Source of the DNA: an uncultured Clostridia bacterium
GTDB taxonomy: Bacteria; Bacillota; Clostridia; UMGS1810
DNA length: 64,000 bases
NCBI GenBank assembly: GCA_934454585.1
Contig: CAKSFP010000003.1
Span: forward strand, 62,001 to 126,000
Direction: 5' to 3'
Under the pieces are notes generated by a model that saw only the letters and a program-made list of their open reading frames with translations, was not told the DNA's origin and did not search any database. This document shows positions 1 through 8,026 of this stretch, one piece after another. Position numbers and translations under genes: made by a program. Position 1 is the stretch's first letter. The number at the start of each line of letters is the position of its first letter.

Positions 1-279
1 GACAGACAATATGCTCACCGCCCCCTTTGCCCCCACTCCGCTGACAGATATCAGCAAGAGAAAAAGTTCAAGTTCGGCTTTGGTTGAAAATCCGTATAAA
101 TCCATTATCCCTTCTTTTATGTAAAGATATGTGTGAAATGTGACTGTCTCGCCCAATCTGCAAGCCGTGTCCGCAAGCGAACAAAGAGAAGTGTATATCT
201 TAAATCCGATGCCGTTCACATCCACTACGGCATAACCGTCACATTTCTCCGCAAGAGTTCCTTTTACATAGCTGAACAT
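1..279 (-). CDS. ruvA: Holliday junction branch migration protein RuvA (3' end beyond window)
   Basis: RuvA tetramers hold the Holliday junction and load the RuvB motor during recombinational repair. The reading frame runs leftward from an ATG at 279 and stays open to the window edge, giving the first 93 residues. The start MFSYVKGTLAEK, the Gly-Ile-Gly-Phe segment of the OB-fold and the helix-hairpin-helix stretch SVSGVGAKGAVSILS near the cut are typical of RuvA. The ribosome binding site GGGGAGG lies inside the last codons of ruvC, and the start is 7 bases past the ruvC stop, so the two genes are probably translationally coupled. The C-terminal RuvB-contact domain is outside the window. Confidence 0.93.
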   Translation of the reverse strand, partial: MFSYVKGTLAEKCDGYAVVDVNGIGFKIYTSLCSLADTACRLGETVTFHTYLYIKEGIMDLYGFSTKAELELFLLLISVSGVGAKGAVSILSV

Positions 280-285
280 TGTCTA

Positions 286-789
286 TTACCTCCCCATATA
301 TATCTGCCGTGCTACATTCGGGTTGTATGAATGTGCATGGCATATTGCCAGTCCCAGTGCGTCGGCAACATCATCCGGTTTTGGGATTTCACTCAGCCCC
401 AGCATTGCCTTTGTCATGAGCTGAACCTGTTTTTTCTCTGCTCTGCCGTAACCGACAATTGCCTGTTTCACCTGAAGCGGCGTGTATTCAAATATCGGCA
501 CATCATTATTGACCGCCGCCAGCAGAATAACTCCTCTCGCCTGACCGACTGCGATGGCTGTCTTGGCATTGTTGTTGAAAAACAATTCCTCAATGCTCAT
601 AAAATCGGGTTTGTACAAAGTGATTATATCACATATATCGCGATATATCGACTTCAACCTCAGTTCAAACGGAACCCCCGCATCAGTCGTGACAGCGTGA
701 TAATCCACTGTGCGAAACTTGTTCCCCACATAATCCACAATCCCCGTTCCCACTATTGCGTAGCCGGGATCAATGCCCAATATCCTCAT
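286..789 (-). CDS. ruvC: Crossover junction endodeoxyribonuclease RuvC
   Basis: RuvC cuts Holliday junctions symmetrically, working with RuvAB. The 167-residue protein has the usual family length. The four acidic metal ligands of the RNase H-like fold can be placed at D7 (GIDPG), E67 (SIEELF), D140 and D143 (PDDVADALGLAICH). It precedes ruvA in the same direction, the usual ruvC-ruvA-ruvB order; ruvB would lie outside the window. The start is an ATG with an AGGATG-type binding site. Its upstream region is shared with divergent argG and holds the repeated TATGCAT motifs described separately. Confidence 0.96.
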   Translation of the reverse strand: MRILGIDPGYAIVGTGIVDYVGNKFRTVDYHAVTTDAGVPFELRLKSIYRDICDIITLYKPDFMSIEELFFNNNAKTAIAVGQARGVILLAAVNNDVPIFEYTPLQVKQAIVGYGRAEKKQVQLMTKAMLGLSEIPKPDDVADALGLAICHAHSYNPNVARQIYMGR

Positions 790-803
790 AATATCATCCT
801 TTT

Positions 804-841
804 TATGAATTTATGCATCAATTTATGCATAAATATTCGTT
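804..841. promoter_or_regulatory. Candidate tandem ARG-box pair (ArgR/AhrC operator)
   Basis: Two 18-bp segments resemble the arginine-repressor box TNTGAATWWWWATTCANW: TATGAATTTATGCATCAA at 804-821 and TATGCATAAATATTCGTT at 824-841, separated by 2 bp, close to the usual tandem spacing of ARG boxes. A third look-alike, TATGAATATTATACATAA, is at 877-894. The region lies between ruvC and argG, an arginine gene that ArgR normally controls. The base composition is strongly A/T, so chance resemblance is possible. Confidence 0.35.
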
Positions 842-933
842 TCAATCGTCACTTAATGCGCCAAATTCGAATATTTTATGAATATTATACATAAATTTTG
901 ATGTTTTATTAAAATTTTATGCATTATTTAATC

Positions 934-962
934 TTGATTTTTCTCGCCTCATGCATTATAAT
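934..962 (+). promoter_or_regulatory. Sigma-A-type promoter of argG
   Basis: TTGATT (934-939) and TATAAT (957-962) are separated by 17 bp, a near-consensus vegetative promoter. Transcription would begin near 969, leaving a leader of about 65 bases before the argG start at 1036. The leader shows no obvious attenuator. Confidence 0.6.
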
Positions 963-1035
963 AATCACATAAGCAACAGAGGCAGATAAAAACCCTGCTT
1001 ATTATATAATAAAACATTTTGGAGGGAAAATCAAT

Positions 1036-2259
1036 ATGTCAAAAGAAAAAGTTATTTTAGCCTACTCCGGCGGACTTGACACTTCAATCATTATTCCGTG
1101 GCTCAAGGAGAACTACGACTATGATGTAATCGCTGTCTGCGGAGATGTTGGTCAGGGCAAAGAAACCGAAGGCCTGGAAGAAAAGGCACTTAAGACCGGC
1201 GCTTCCAAACTCTATATAGAAAATCTTCAGGAAGAATATGTGACGGACTTCATCTGGCCAACACTCAAAGCTGATGCAGTATATGAGGGCAAATATCTCC
1301 TCGGTACATCCACCGCTCGTCCCTGCATAGCAAAGAGATTGGTTGAAATTGCAAAACAGGAAGGCGCAACGGCAATTTGCCACGGTTGCACAGGCAAGGG
1401 CAATGACCAGGTAAGATTTGAGCTGACAATTAAAGCACTCGCACCCGAAATGAAGATCATCGCTCCCTGGCGTATATGGGATATCAAATCCCGCGAGGAC
1501 GAGATAGATTACGCAAACGCAAGGAATATCCCCGTTCCTGTTACCAAAGAGAACAACTACTCCATGGACAGGAACATCTGGCATCTGTCTCACGAGGGAC
1601 AGGATCTGGAGGACCCTTGGAACGAGCCTCAGCTTGACAAAATTCTCAAGCTCGGCGTATCTCCCGAAAAGGCTCCCGATAAGGCAACTTACATTGAGAT
1701 AGAGTTTGAAAAAGGTATACCCGTGTCGATTGACGGCGTGAAATACGGTCCCGTTGAGATGCTCAAGAAACTCAACGAACTTGGCGGTGCAAACGGTATA
1801 GGCATAGACGACATAGTTGAGAACCGCCTTGTCGGCATGAAAAGCCGCGGTGTGTACGAAACACCCGGCGGAACTATCCTCTATACGGCTCACAAAGAAC
1901 TTGAGTACCTCTGTCTCGACAAACAGACTCTGCACTACAAGGCGGAAGTTGCAAACAAGTTTGCCGACCTGGTGTACGACGGTCTTTGGTACACACCTCT
2001 GCGTGAGGCTCTTACGGCATTTGTCGATTCAACTCAGCAGACTGTTACGGGTACTGTTCGTCTCAAGCTATACAAGGGCAACTGCACACCGGCAGGTGCT
2101 AAGTCGCCGTATTCACTCTACGATGAAGACATTGCGACATTCTCCGAGGACGATGTGTACGATCAGAAGGATTCCGCAGGCTTTATTAATCTGTTCGGAC
2201 TGCCGCTCAAGGTTAGAGCAATGATGCTCAAGAAGAACGGCGAAGAGCTTATAAAATAA
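1036..2259 (+). CDS. argG: Argininosuccinate synthase
   Basis: Joins citrulline and aspartate, using ATP, to make argininosuccinate in arginine synthesis. The 407-residue length fits the family. The ATP-pyrophosphatase loop AYSGGLDTS is at residues 9-17, followed by GKGNDQVRFE and the NYSMDRNIWHLSHEG segment of the substrate pocket. The start is an ATG after GGAGGG (1021-1026). The gene stands alone: the usual partner argH is not adjacent. It has its own promoter and a strong terminator, so it is probably a single-gene unit, likely controlled by arginine through the upstream ARG-box-like repeats. Confidence 0.98.
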   Translation: MSKEKVILAYSGGLDTSIIIPWLKENYDYDVIAVCGDVGQGKETEGLEEKALKTGASKLYIENLQEEYVTDFIWPTLKADAVYEGKYLLGTSTARPCIAKRLVEIAKQEGATAICHGCTGKGNDQVRFELTIKALAPEMKIIAPWRIWDIKSREDEIDYANARNIPVPVTKENNYSMDRNIWHLSHEGQDLEDPWNEPQLDKILKLGVSPEKAPDKATYIEIEFEKGIPVSIDGVKYGPVEMLKKLNELGGANGIGIDDIVENRLVGMKSRGVYETPGGTILYTAHKELEYLCLDKQTLHYKAEVANKFADLVYDGLWYTPLREALTAFVDSTQQTVTGTVRLKLYKGNCTPAGAKSPYSLYDEDIATFSEDDVYDQKDSAGFINLFGLPLKVRAMMLKKNGEELIK

Positions 2260-2271
2260 TTAATATTTTCA

Positions 2272-2310
2272 AAAGGCATCACGGTTCGGTTTCCGTGATG
2301 CCTTTGTTTT
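2272..2310 (+). terminator. Rho-independent terminator of argG
   Basis: A perfect 13-bp stem (2272-2284 with 2293-2305) and an 8-base loop are followed by a short T-rich tract. It lies 13 bases after the argG stop. The stem has A and T runs at its base, so it may also stop transcripts from the converging flavoprotein gene. Confidence 0.85.
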
Positions 2311-2928
2311 CTACCCTATGAAATTTGTCGATACCCGTTTTTCTTTTTCGGGCAGACCGAATTTCTCTTTGCCGAGCGCAATGCTCTTCATAAGAAATGT
2401 CATGTTTCTTGCCAGGGTGCGCATGGTCTGCTTGCCCTCCTCGTCCTCATTTGCCTCGCCCGGTTTGCGTCCGTGGATGCAGTTCCAATACTGGCTCGGT
2501 GCCACGGGCATATTGGATATTGTGAAGTATTTGTTCAGCTCGTCAAAAGTTGCCGAACATCCGCCGCGTCTGGCACAGACAACGCTTGCTCCGACTTTCA
2601 TACTCTTGTCAAAATGAGTGCTGTAGAAAAGTCTGTCAAGCAGTGCTATCAATGTGGCGTTTGCCGATGCATAGTAGACCGGACTGCCGACAACGAGAGC
2701 GTCCGCCGCCTCAAACTTGGGGGCAATCTCATTGACAACATCGTCAAAAACACATTTGCCGGTATCGCGGCATCCCCAGCAGCCTGTGCAACCGCGGATT
2801 GCCTTGTTGCCGACAACGATAATTTCGGTGTCAATCCCCTCGGATTCAAACACCTTCCTCATTTCCTCAAGCGCAACCGATGTGTTGCCGTTTGCGCGCG
2901 GACTTCCGTTGATCATCAATACTTTCAT
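2311..2928 (-). CDS. Iron-sulfur flavoprotein-like NAD(P)H-dependent FMN reductase
   Basis: A flavodoxin-fold protein of 205 residues in the multimeric-flavodoxin (WrbA/NADPH-dependent FMN reductase) superfamily. The FMN phosphate loop GSPRANGNT is at residues 8-16. A compact cysteine cluster C47-x2-C50-x2-C53-x5-C59 matches the CX2CX2CX4-7C pattern known from archaeal and clostridial iron-sulfur flavoprotein (Isf), where it binds a 4Fe-4S cluster. The ATG at 2928 is chosen over an upstream ATG at 2988 because GGAGGG stands just before it and MKVLMINGSPR is the normal family start. It probably transfers electrons between a reduced carrier and FMN; the partner is unknown. Confidence 0.85.
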   Translation of the reverse strand: MKVLMINGSPRANGNTSVALEEMRKVFESEGIDTEIIVVGNKAIRGCTGCWGCRDTGKCVFDDVVNEIAPKFEAADALVVGSPVYYASANATLIALLDRLFYSTHFDKSMKVGASVVCARRGGCSATFDELNKYFTISNMPVAPSQYWNCIHGRKPGEANEDEEGKQTMRTLARNMTFLMKSIALGKEKFGLPEKEKRVSTNFIG

Positions 2929-2953
2929 AGCTAACCCTCCATTGAAAAAATTT

Positions 2954-2985
2954 TGCAAAAAGGCGCCGCTTATGCGACGCCTTTT
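2954..2985 (-). terminator. Rho-independent terminator, end of flavoprotein/tuf interval (tuf direction)
   Basis: Read on the minus strand, an A-rich 12-bp G/C-cored stem (one G-U pair) with a 4-base loop is followed by a T tract. It begins about 28 bases after the tuf stop, so it ends the str operon transcript. Confidence 0.8.
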
Positions 2986-3012
2986 CATAGGTTAATTTTT
3001 AAGTTCGAAAAC

Positions 3013-4215
3013 TTATTTTATAACTTCGGATACAACACCGGATCCAACTGTTCTACCACCCTCACGGATAGCGAAACGGAGTCCCTGCTCGATAGCGATA
3101 GGTGCGATAAGCTCAACGCTCATTACAACATTATCTCCGGGCATGCACATCTCTGTGCCTTCGGGAAGATTGATAACACCGGTAACATCAGTTGTTCTGA
3201 AGAAGAACTGAGGTCTGTAGTTGTTGAAGAACGGTGTATGACGGCCGCCCTCGTCTTTAGTCAGTACATAAACCTGACCCTTGAAAGCTGTGTGAGGATG
3301 AATTGTACCCGGTTTAGCAAGTACCTGTCCTCTTTCGATTTCGTTTCTCTGTACACCACGGAGGAGCGCACCAACATTATCACCGGCTTCTGCAGAATCA
3401 AGAAGCTTTCTGAACATTTCAAGACCTGTGATAACAACTTTTCTTGCCTCGTCAGCAAGACCAACGATTTCAACTTCGTCGCCAACCTTAGCGATACCTC
3501 TCTCTACTCTACCTGTAGCAACGGTACCACGGCCTGTGATGGAGAATACATCCTCAACAGGCATAAGGAACGGAAGTGTATCGTCTCTCTCGGGAGAAGG
3601 AATGTACTCGTCAACAGCCTTCATGAGCTCGTGGATGCAAGCATACTCGGGAGCGTTAGGATCTGTTGATGTGCACTCGAGAACCTGGAGAGCAGAACCC
3701 TTGATGATCGGAATATCGTCACCCGGGAACTCATACTCAGTAAGAAGGTCTCTGATTTCCATCTCAACGAGTTCGAGAAGCTCTTCGTCGTCAACCTGGT
3801 CAACCTTGTTCATGAATACAACGATGTAAGGAACACCAACCTGTCTTGCAAGCAGGATGTGCTCTCTTGTCTGGGGCATCGGGCCGTCAGCAGCGGAAAC
3901 AACGAGGATAGCGCCGTCCATCTGAGCAGCACCGGTGATCATGTTCTTAACATAGTCAGCATGTCCGGGGCAGTCAACATGTGCATAGTGTCTTGCCTCT
4001 GTCTCGTACTCAACATGAGCAGTAGAGATCGTGATACCTCTTTCTCTCTCCTCAGGAGCCTTATCGATCTGATCATATGCTTCGAACTGTGCCTTACCTT
4101 CGAGAGCCAACACCTTTGTGATAGCTGCAGTAAGAGTTGTTTTACCGTGGTCAACATGGCCGATTGTTCCGATGTTAACATGCGGCTTGGTTCTTTCAAA
4201 TTTAGCTTTAGCCAT
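3013..4215 (-). CDS. tuf: Translation elongation factor Tu
   Basis: EF-Tu brings aminoacyl-tRNA to the ribosome as a GTP complex. The 400-residue length is normal. The GTPase motifs are GHVDHGKTTL near residue 18, the DCPGH switch region, and NKVDQVD; the two beta-barrel domains follow. ATG start after AAGGAGG. It is the last gene of the operon after fusA (85-base gap) and ends at a terminator. It is the only one of the five str genes here with an ATG start. Confidence 0.99.
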   Translation of the reverse strand: MAKAKFERTKPHVNIGTIGHVDHGKTTLTAAITKVLALEGKAQFEAYDQIDKAPEERERGITISTAHVEYETEARHYAHVDCPGHADYVKNMITGAAQMDGAILVVSAADGPMPQTREHILLARQVGVPYIVVFMNKVDQVDDEELLELVEMEIRDLLTEYEFPGDDIPIIKGSALQVLECTSTDPNAPEYACIHELMKAVDEYIPSPERDDTLPFLMPVEDVFSITGRGTVATGRVERGIAKVGDEVEIVGLADEARKVVITGLEMFRKLLDSAEAGDNVGALLRGVQRNEIERGQVLAKPGTIHPHTAFKGQVYVLTKDEGGRHTPFFNNYRPQFFFRTTDVTGVINLPEGTEMCMPGDNVVMSVELIAPIAIEQGLRFAIREGGRTVGSGVVSEVIK

Positions 4216-4300
4216 TATTTATTTCCTCCTTAAAATATTATTTGGATTTTGTTATATTATACAATCAATTCTGATAAAAATCAACCGTATATTTAATTTT

Positions 4301-6406
4301 TTAGTTTGACTTTCTGTTGCTGATGATCTTCTCCATGATGTTCTTGGGAACTTCACTGTAGTGTGAGGGCTCCATGGAGTACTGACCGCGGCCCTGTGTT
4401 CTTGAACGCAGATCCGTAGCATATCCGAACATCTCTGAGAGCGGAACAAAAGCGGTTATTCTCTTGGCGCCGGAGACATCTTCCATCTCCTTGATCATGC
4501 CGCGGCGAGAGTTGAGGTCGCCGATAACATCGCCCATGTATTCCTCAGGCATGATAACATTAACCAGCATGATAGGCTCTTTGATAACCGGGTCTGCCTT
4601 CGCCATGCCTTCTTTGAATGCCATTGATGCGGCAATCTTGAACGCCATTTCGGAGGAGTCGACCTCGTGATAAGAACCGTCGTAGAGTGTTACTTTTACA
4701 TCAACGACATTGTAGCCGGCGAGGATACCGTTCTGCATAGCACCCTGGATACCTGCGTCTACAGCCGGGATATATTCCTTCGGAATAGCACCGCCGACAA
4801 TAGCGTTGACAAATTCGTAACCCTTGCCCTCTTCGAGGGGTTCCATTTTAAGTTTAACATGACCGTACTGACCTTTACCGCCGGACTGTCTTGCATACTT
4901 GTGCTCAACATCAACAGCTTTTCTGATGGCCTCTCTGTACGATACCTGCGGAGCGCCGACATCTGCCTCTACCTTAAACTCACGCAGGAGTCTGTCAACG
5001 ATGATCTCAAGGTGAAGCTCACCCATACCTGCGATAATCGTCTGACCTGTCTCCTCGTCGGTGTAGGTCTTGAATGTCGGATCCTCTTCTGCGAGCTTTG
5101 CAAGAGCTATGCCCATCTTCTCCTGACCGGCTTTGGTCTTAGGCTCGATGGCAACTCTGATAACAGGCTCGGGGAAGTTCATAGACTCAAGGATGATAGG
5201 ATGCTTTTCGTCGCAGAGAGTGTCACCTGTGGTGGTATTCTTAAGACCTACCGCAGCAGCGATATCACCGGCATAAACCTTCTCGATATCCTCTCTGTGG
5301 TTAGCGTGCATCTGAAGTATTCTTCCGAGTCTTTCTTTGTTGTCCTTGCATGCGTTAAGCACATAAGAACCTGCTTCAACCGTACCGGAGTACACTCTGA
5401 AGTAGCAAATCTTACCCACAAACGGGTCTGTTGCAATCTTGAATGCAAGTGCCGCAAACGGAGCGTCATCGGAAGAAGGTCTTTCCTCCTCTTCCTCCGT
5501 GCCCGGGATAACACCCTTGATGTTGGGTACATCCGTCGGAGCGGGCATATACTCGATGATAGCGTCGAGCAGCAACTGAACACCCTTGTTTCTGTAGGAT
5601 GTTCCGCAGAGCATAGGAACGATTTCGTTGTCGATTGTAGCCTTACGCAGGGCCTTTTTGAGTTCATTTACCGGAATTTCTTCGCCATCGAAGTATTTCT
5701 CCATGATTCCCTCATCCGTCTCGGCAATGGCCTCAATCATCTTTGCTCTGTATTCCTCAGCTTTTTCGAGCATATCGGCGGGAATTTCCTCTTCGCCGTA
5801 TTTCTCGCCCATCTCATCATAGTACACTTCCGCCTTCATTGTCATAAGGTCAATGATACCTTTGAATGTGTCCTCTGATCCGATAGGAAGCTGAATCGGG
5901 ATACCGTTGGCATGCAGTCTCTCATGCACCATGGTTTCTACATTGTAGAAATCAGCGCCCATGATATCCATCTTGTTTACATATATCATTCTCGGAACAC
6001 CATATTCGTCCGCCTGTCTCCAAACAGTTTCGGACTGGGGCTCAACACCGCCCTTTGCGCACATAACGGTGATAGAACCGTCAAGCACACGCAGCGATCT
6101 CTGAACTTCAACCGTAAAGTCAACATGTCCCGGTGTATCGATGATGTTGATTCTGTTCTTTACACCCTTGTACGGGCCTGCCTTAGGTGCCCAAAAGCAA
6201 GTTGTAGCGGCGGATGTGATTGTGATGCCGCGCTCCTGCTCCTGTGCCATCCAGTCCATTGTAGCTGCACCGTCGTGGGTCTCACCGATTTTATGGTTAA
6301 TACCTGTGTAATACAGGATTCTCTCGGTAGTAGTTGTCTTACCGGCATCAATGTGAGCCATAATACCGATGTTTCTTGTATTCTGTAATGAATATTGTCT
6401 AGCCAA
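4301..6406 (-). CDS. fusA: Translation elongation factor G
   Basis: EF-G drives ribosomal translocation and, with RRF, ribosome recycling. The 701-residue protein has the P-loop AHIDAGKTT near residue 17, DTPGHVDF and the NKMD motif, then domains II-V. The start must be TTG at 6406: it gives the family start MARQYSLQNTRNIGIM and lies 10 bases after AAAGGAGG. An ATG at 6413 is in another frame and closes after four codons at a TAG that overlaps the fusA start, and it lies only 3 bases from the binding site. Orientation and order (rpsL-rpsG-fusA-tuf) are those of the classic str operon. Confidence 0.98.
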   Translation of the reverse strand: MARQYSLQNTRNIGIMAHIDAGKTTTTERILYYTGINHKIGETHDGAATMDWMAQEQERGITITSAATTCFWAPKAGPYKGVKNRINIIDTPGHVDFTVEVQRSLRVLDGSITVMCAKGGVEPQSETVWRQADEYGVPRMIYVNKMDIMGADFYNVETMVHERLHANGIPIQLPIGSEDTFKGIIDLMTMKAEVYYDEMGEKYGEEEIPADMLEKAEEYRAKMIEAIAETDEGIMEKYFDGEEIPVNELKKALRKATIDNEIVPMLCGTSYRNKGVQLLLDAIIEYMPAPTDVPNIKGVIPGTEEEEERPSSDDAPFAALAFKIATDPFVGKICYFRVYSGTVEAGSYVLNACKDNKERLGRILQMHANHREDIEKVYAGDIAAAVGLKNTTTGDTLCDEKHPIILESMNFPEPVIRVAIEPKTKAGQEKMGIALAKLAEEDPTFKTYTDEETGQTIIAGMGELHLEIIVDRLLREFKVEADVGAPQVSYREAIRKAVDVEHKYARQSGGKGQYGHVKLKMEPLEEGKGYEFVNAIVGGAIPKEYIPAVDAGIQGAMQNGILAGYNVVDVKVTLYDGSYHEVDSSEMAFKIAASMAFKEGMAKADPVIKEPIMLVNVIMPEEYMGDVIGDLNSRRGMIKEMEDVSGAKRITAFVPLSEMFGYATDLRSRTQGRGQYSMEPSHYSEVPKNIMEKIISNRKSN

Positions 6407-6524
6407 AATTCATTTTCCTCCTTTCAACAGTAATTAATGAAATTTGCCTTAGGCAAACGAGCCTTAAACACGCATTGCCTATGCACACGCAGATATTCTC
6501 TGCATACGCGGCAAAAATATTCTC

Positions 6525-6995
6525 CTACCAACGATAGTGTGAGAATGCCCTGTTTGCCTCTGCCATCTTGTGAGTTTCTTCTTTTTTCTTAATAGATGAG
6601 CCGAGGTTGTTCACAGCATCCATAATCTCGTTTGCAAGTCTTTCTTTCATGGTTCTCTCACTTCTCTGACGAGAATAGATTGTAAGCCAGCGAAGACCGA
6701 GTGTCTGTCTTCTGTCGGGTCTTACTTCGATCGGAACCTGATATGTCGCACCGCCGACTCTTCTTGCCTTAACTTCAAGAACAGGCATTATGTTTTCCAT
6801 AGCTTCGAGGAATACCTCAAGCGGATCCTTTCCTGTCTTTTCGGCAACAATGTCAAACGCGCCGTAAACGATATTCTGAGCTACACCCTTTTTTCCGTCC
6901 AGCATGATGTTATTGATAAGCTTAGTCACAACAACATTGTTGTACATAGGATCGGGGAGTACTTCTCTCTTTGCAATATAACCTTTTCGTGGCAC
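6525..6995 (-). CDS. rpsG: 30S ribosomal protein S7
   Basis: S7 nucleates assembly of the 30S head and touches the exit-site tRNA. With a GTG start at 6995 the protein is 156 residues, the standard length, beginning (M)PRKGYIAKREVLPDP. The strong site AAGGAGGG lies 6-7 bases before the GTG. An ATG at 7013 is upstream of, and overlaps, that binding site, so it is unlikely to be used. The 118-base gap to fusA and the 166-base gap to rpsL contain no gene; S7 often controls its own operon from such gaps, but no specific site could be recognised. Confidence 0.97.
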   Translation of the reverse strand: MPRKGYIAKREVLPDPMYNNVVVTKLINNIMLDGKKGVAQNIVYGAFDIVAEKTGKDPLEVFLEAMENIMPVLEVKARRVGGATYQVPIEVRPDRRQTLGLRWLTIYSRQRSERTMKERLANEIMDAVNNLGSSIKKKEETHKMAEANRAFSHYRW

Positions 6996-7161
6996 TTTGC
7001 TTCCCTCCTTCATAATAAAATGATTTCACAGGTACTCAAGCGTCATGCTTGTCAGTGCTCAATACAAATATATATAATTCGTACTGCCGCACTACTTACC
7101 TTGAATTGTAAGTGTCCGACATCCGGATCAGCTTACATCAGTTTGTTTCAGACAATGCGCA

Positions 7162-7569
7162 TTATTTTGCTTTTGCGCCGTATTTTGACCTTGCCTGTTT
7201 TCTGTTGGCAACACCGGATGCGTCAAGTGCTCCGCGGATGATGTGATATCTTACACCCGGGAGGTCCTTAACTCTGCCTCCTCTGATAAGAACAACACTA
7301 TGCTCCTGGAGATTGTGACCCATACCCGGAATATAAGCGGATACTTCGATTCCGTTTGTAAGTCTTACTCTGGCCATCTTACGCAGAGCCGAGTTAGGCT
7401 TTTTAGGGGTCATTGTCTTAACGGCTGTGCAAACGCCTCTCTTTTGAGGAGCGCTCTGATCGGTAGCTCTCTTTTTGAGTGAGTTGAATCCGAACTGGAG
7501 TGCCGGAGCCGTAGACTTCTTGTCCGATGTCTGTCTGCCCTTTCTTACTAACTGATTAAATGTAGGCAA
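7162..7569 (-). CDS. rpsL: 30S ribosomal protein S12
   Basis: S12 sits at the decoding centre. The 135-residue form has the N-terminal insertion usual in Firmicutes. The decoding loop TPKKPNSALRK is intact, with K56 the equivalent of the lysine changed in many streptomycin-resistant mutants, and KDLPGVRYH is intact, so the sequence looks wild type. The start is TTG at 7569: a TAA is the codon immediately upstream in frame, and the first internal ATG is beyond residue 50. The site AGGAGGTG precedes it. Confidence 0.98.
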   Translation of the reverse strand: MPTFNQLVRKGRQTSDKKSTAPALQFGFNSLKKRATDQSAPQKRGVCTAVKTMTPKKPNSALRKMARVRLTNGIEVSAYIPGMGHNLQEHSVVLIRGGRVKDLPGVRYHIIRGALDASGVANRKQARSKYGAKAK

Positions 7570-7634
7570 TTAATTTCACCTCCTGTAAAAGTATTTATAT
7601 TAAAATGCCCCTTGCGGAGCAGATTAACCGCTTA

Positions 7635-7877
7635 TCATTTGCGAATCGTAACTACGGCGGCGTCAACATCTATGCGGCAAGCCTTGCCGAGTGCTGATTT
7701 TGACGGAACCTCCGTTACCGGAACACCATGCTGTGCGCACAGATTGACAAAGCCTTCATGTATGTTCGGGGCAATGTCCGACGCAACATAAGCCATTTCG
7801 GCACCGTCCGCCTCAATAAGCTTTATGCTCCTGCGCAATCCCGCAACCAAGCTGTCCGACGATATGTTCTCAAACAA
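7635..7877 (-). CDS. ybxF: L7Ae/YbxF-like kink-turn RNA-binding ribosomal protein
   Basis: A small protein of the L7Ae/L30e/S12e/Gadd45 family, which binds kink-turn RNA; in Bacillus the orthologous position (between rpoC and rpsL) holds ybxF. Family signs are AGLRRSIKLIEADGAEMAYVA, ASDIAPNIHEG and the C-terminal KACRIDVDAAVVTIRK. Start TTG at 7877, 8 bases after AAAGGAGG, giving 80 residues, close to the family length of about 82. The frame can be extended to an ATG at 7931, but that ATG has no binding site. First gene of the str operon here; rpoB and rpoC are not upstream. Confidence 0.88.
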   Translation of the reverse strand: MFENISSDSLVAGLRRSIKLIEADGAEMAYVASDIAPNIHEGFVNLCAQHGVPVTEVPSKSALGKACRIDVDAAVVTIRK

Positions 7878-7953
7878 CTTTAAGTCCTCCTTTGTTTGTA
7901 CCGTAGTGTCAAACGGGCATAATATCCCCATTCCTTACGCATGATACCATATA

Positions 7954-7982
7954 ATTATATATCATCCGACCGTGTTTGTCAA
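7954..7982 (-). promoter_or_regulatory. Consensus sigma-A promoter of the str operon
   Basis: TTGACA (7982-7977) and TATAAT (7959-7954) with exactly 17 bp between them form a perfect consensus promoter. Transcription should begin near 7947, about 70 bases before the L7Ae-like gene. Confidence 0.85.
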
Positions 7983-8026
7983 TAGTTTTCACAAGTTTTT
8001 TCGCGTTTGCGCAAAAATTTCATTCT

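Noticed and set aside
7880..7942. 20-codon leader frame before the L7Ae-like gene
   Set aside because: It would start about five bases after the inferred transcription start and has no binding site; kept only as a side note.
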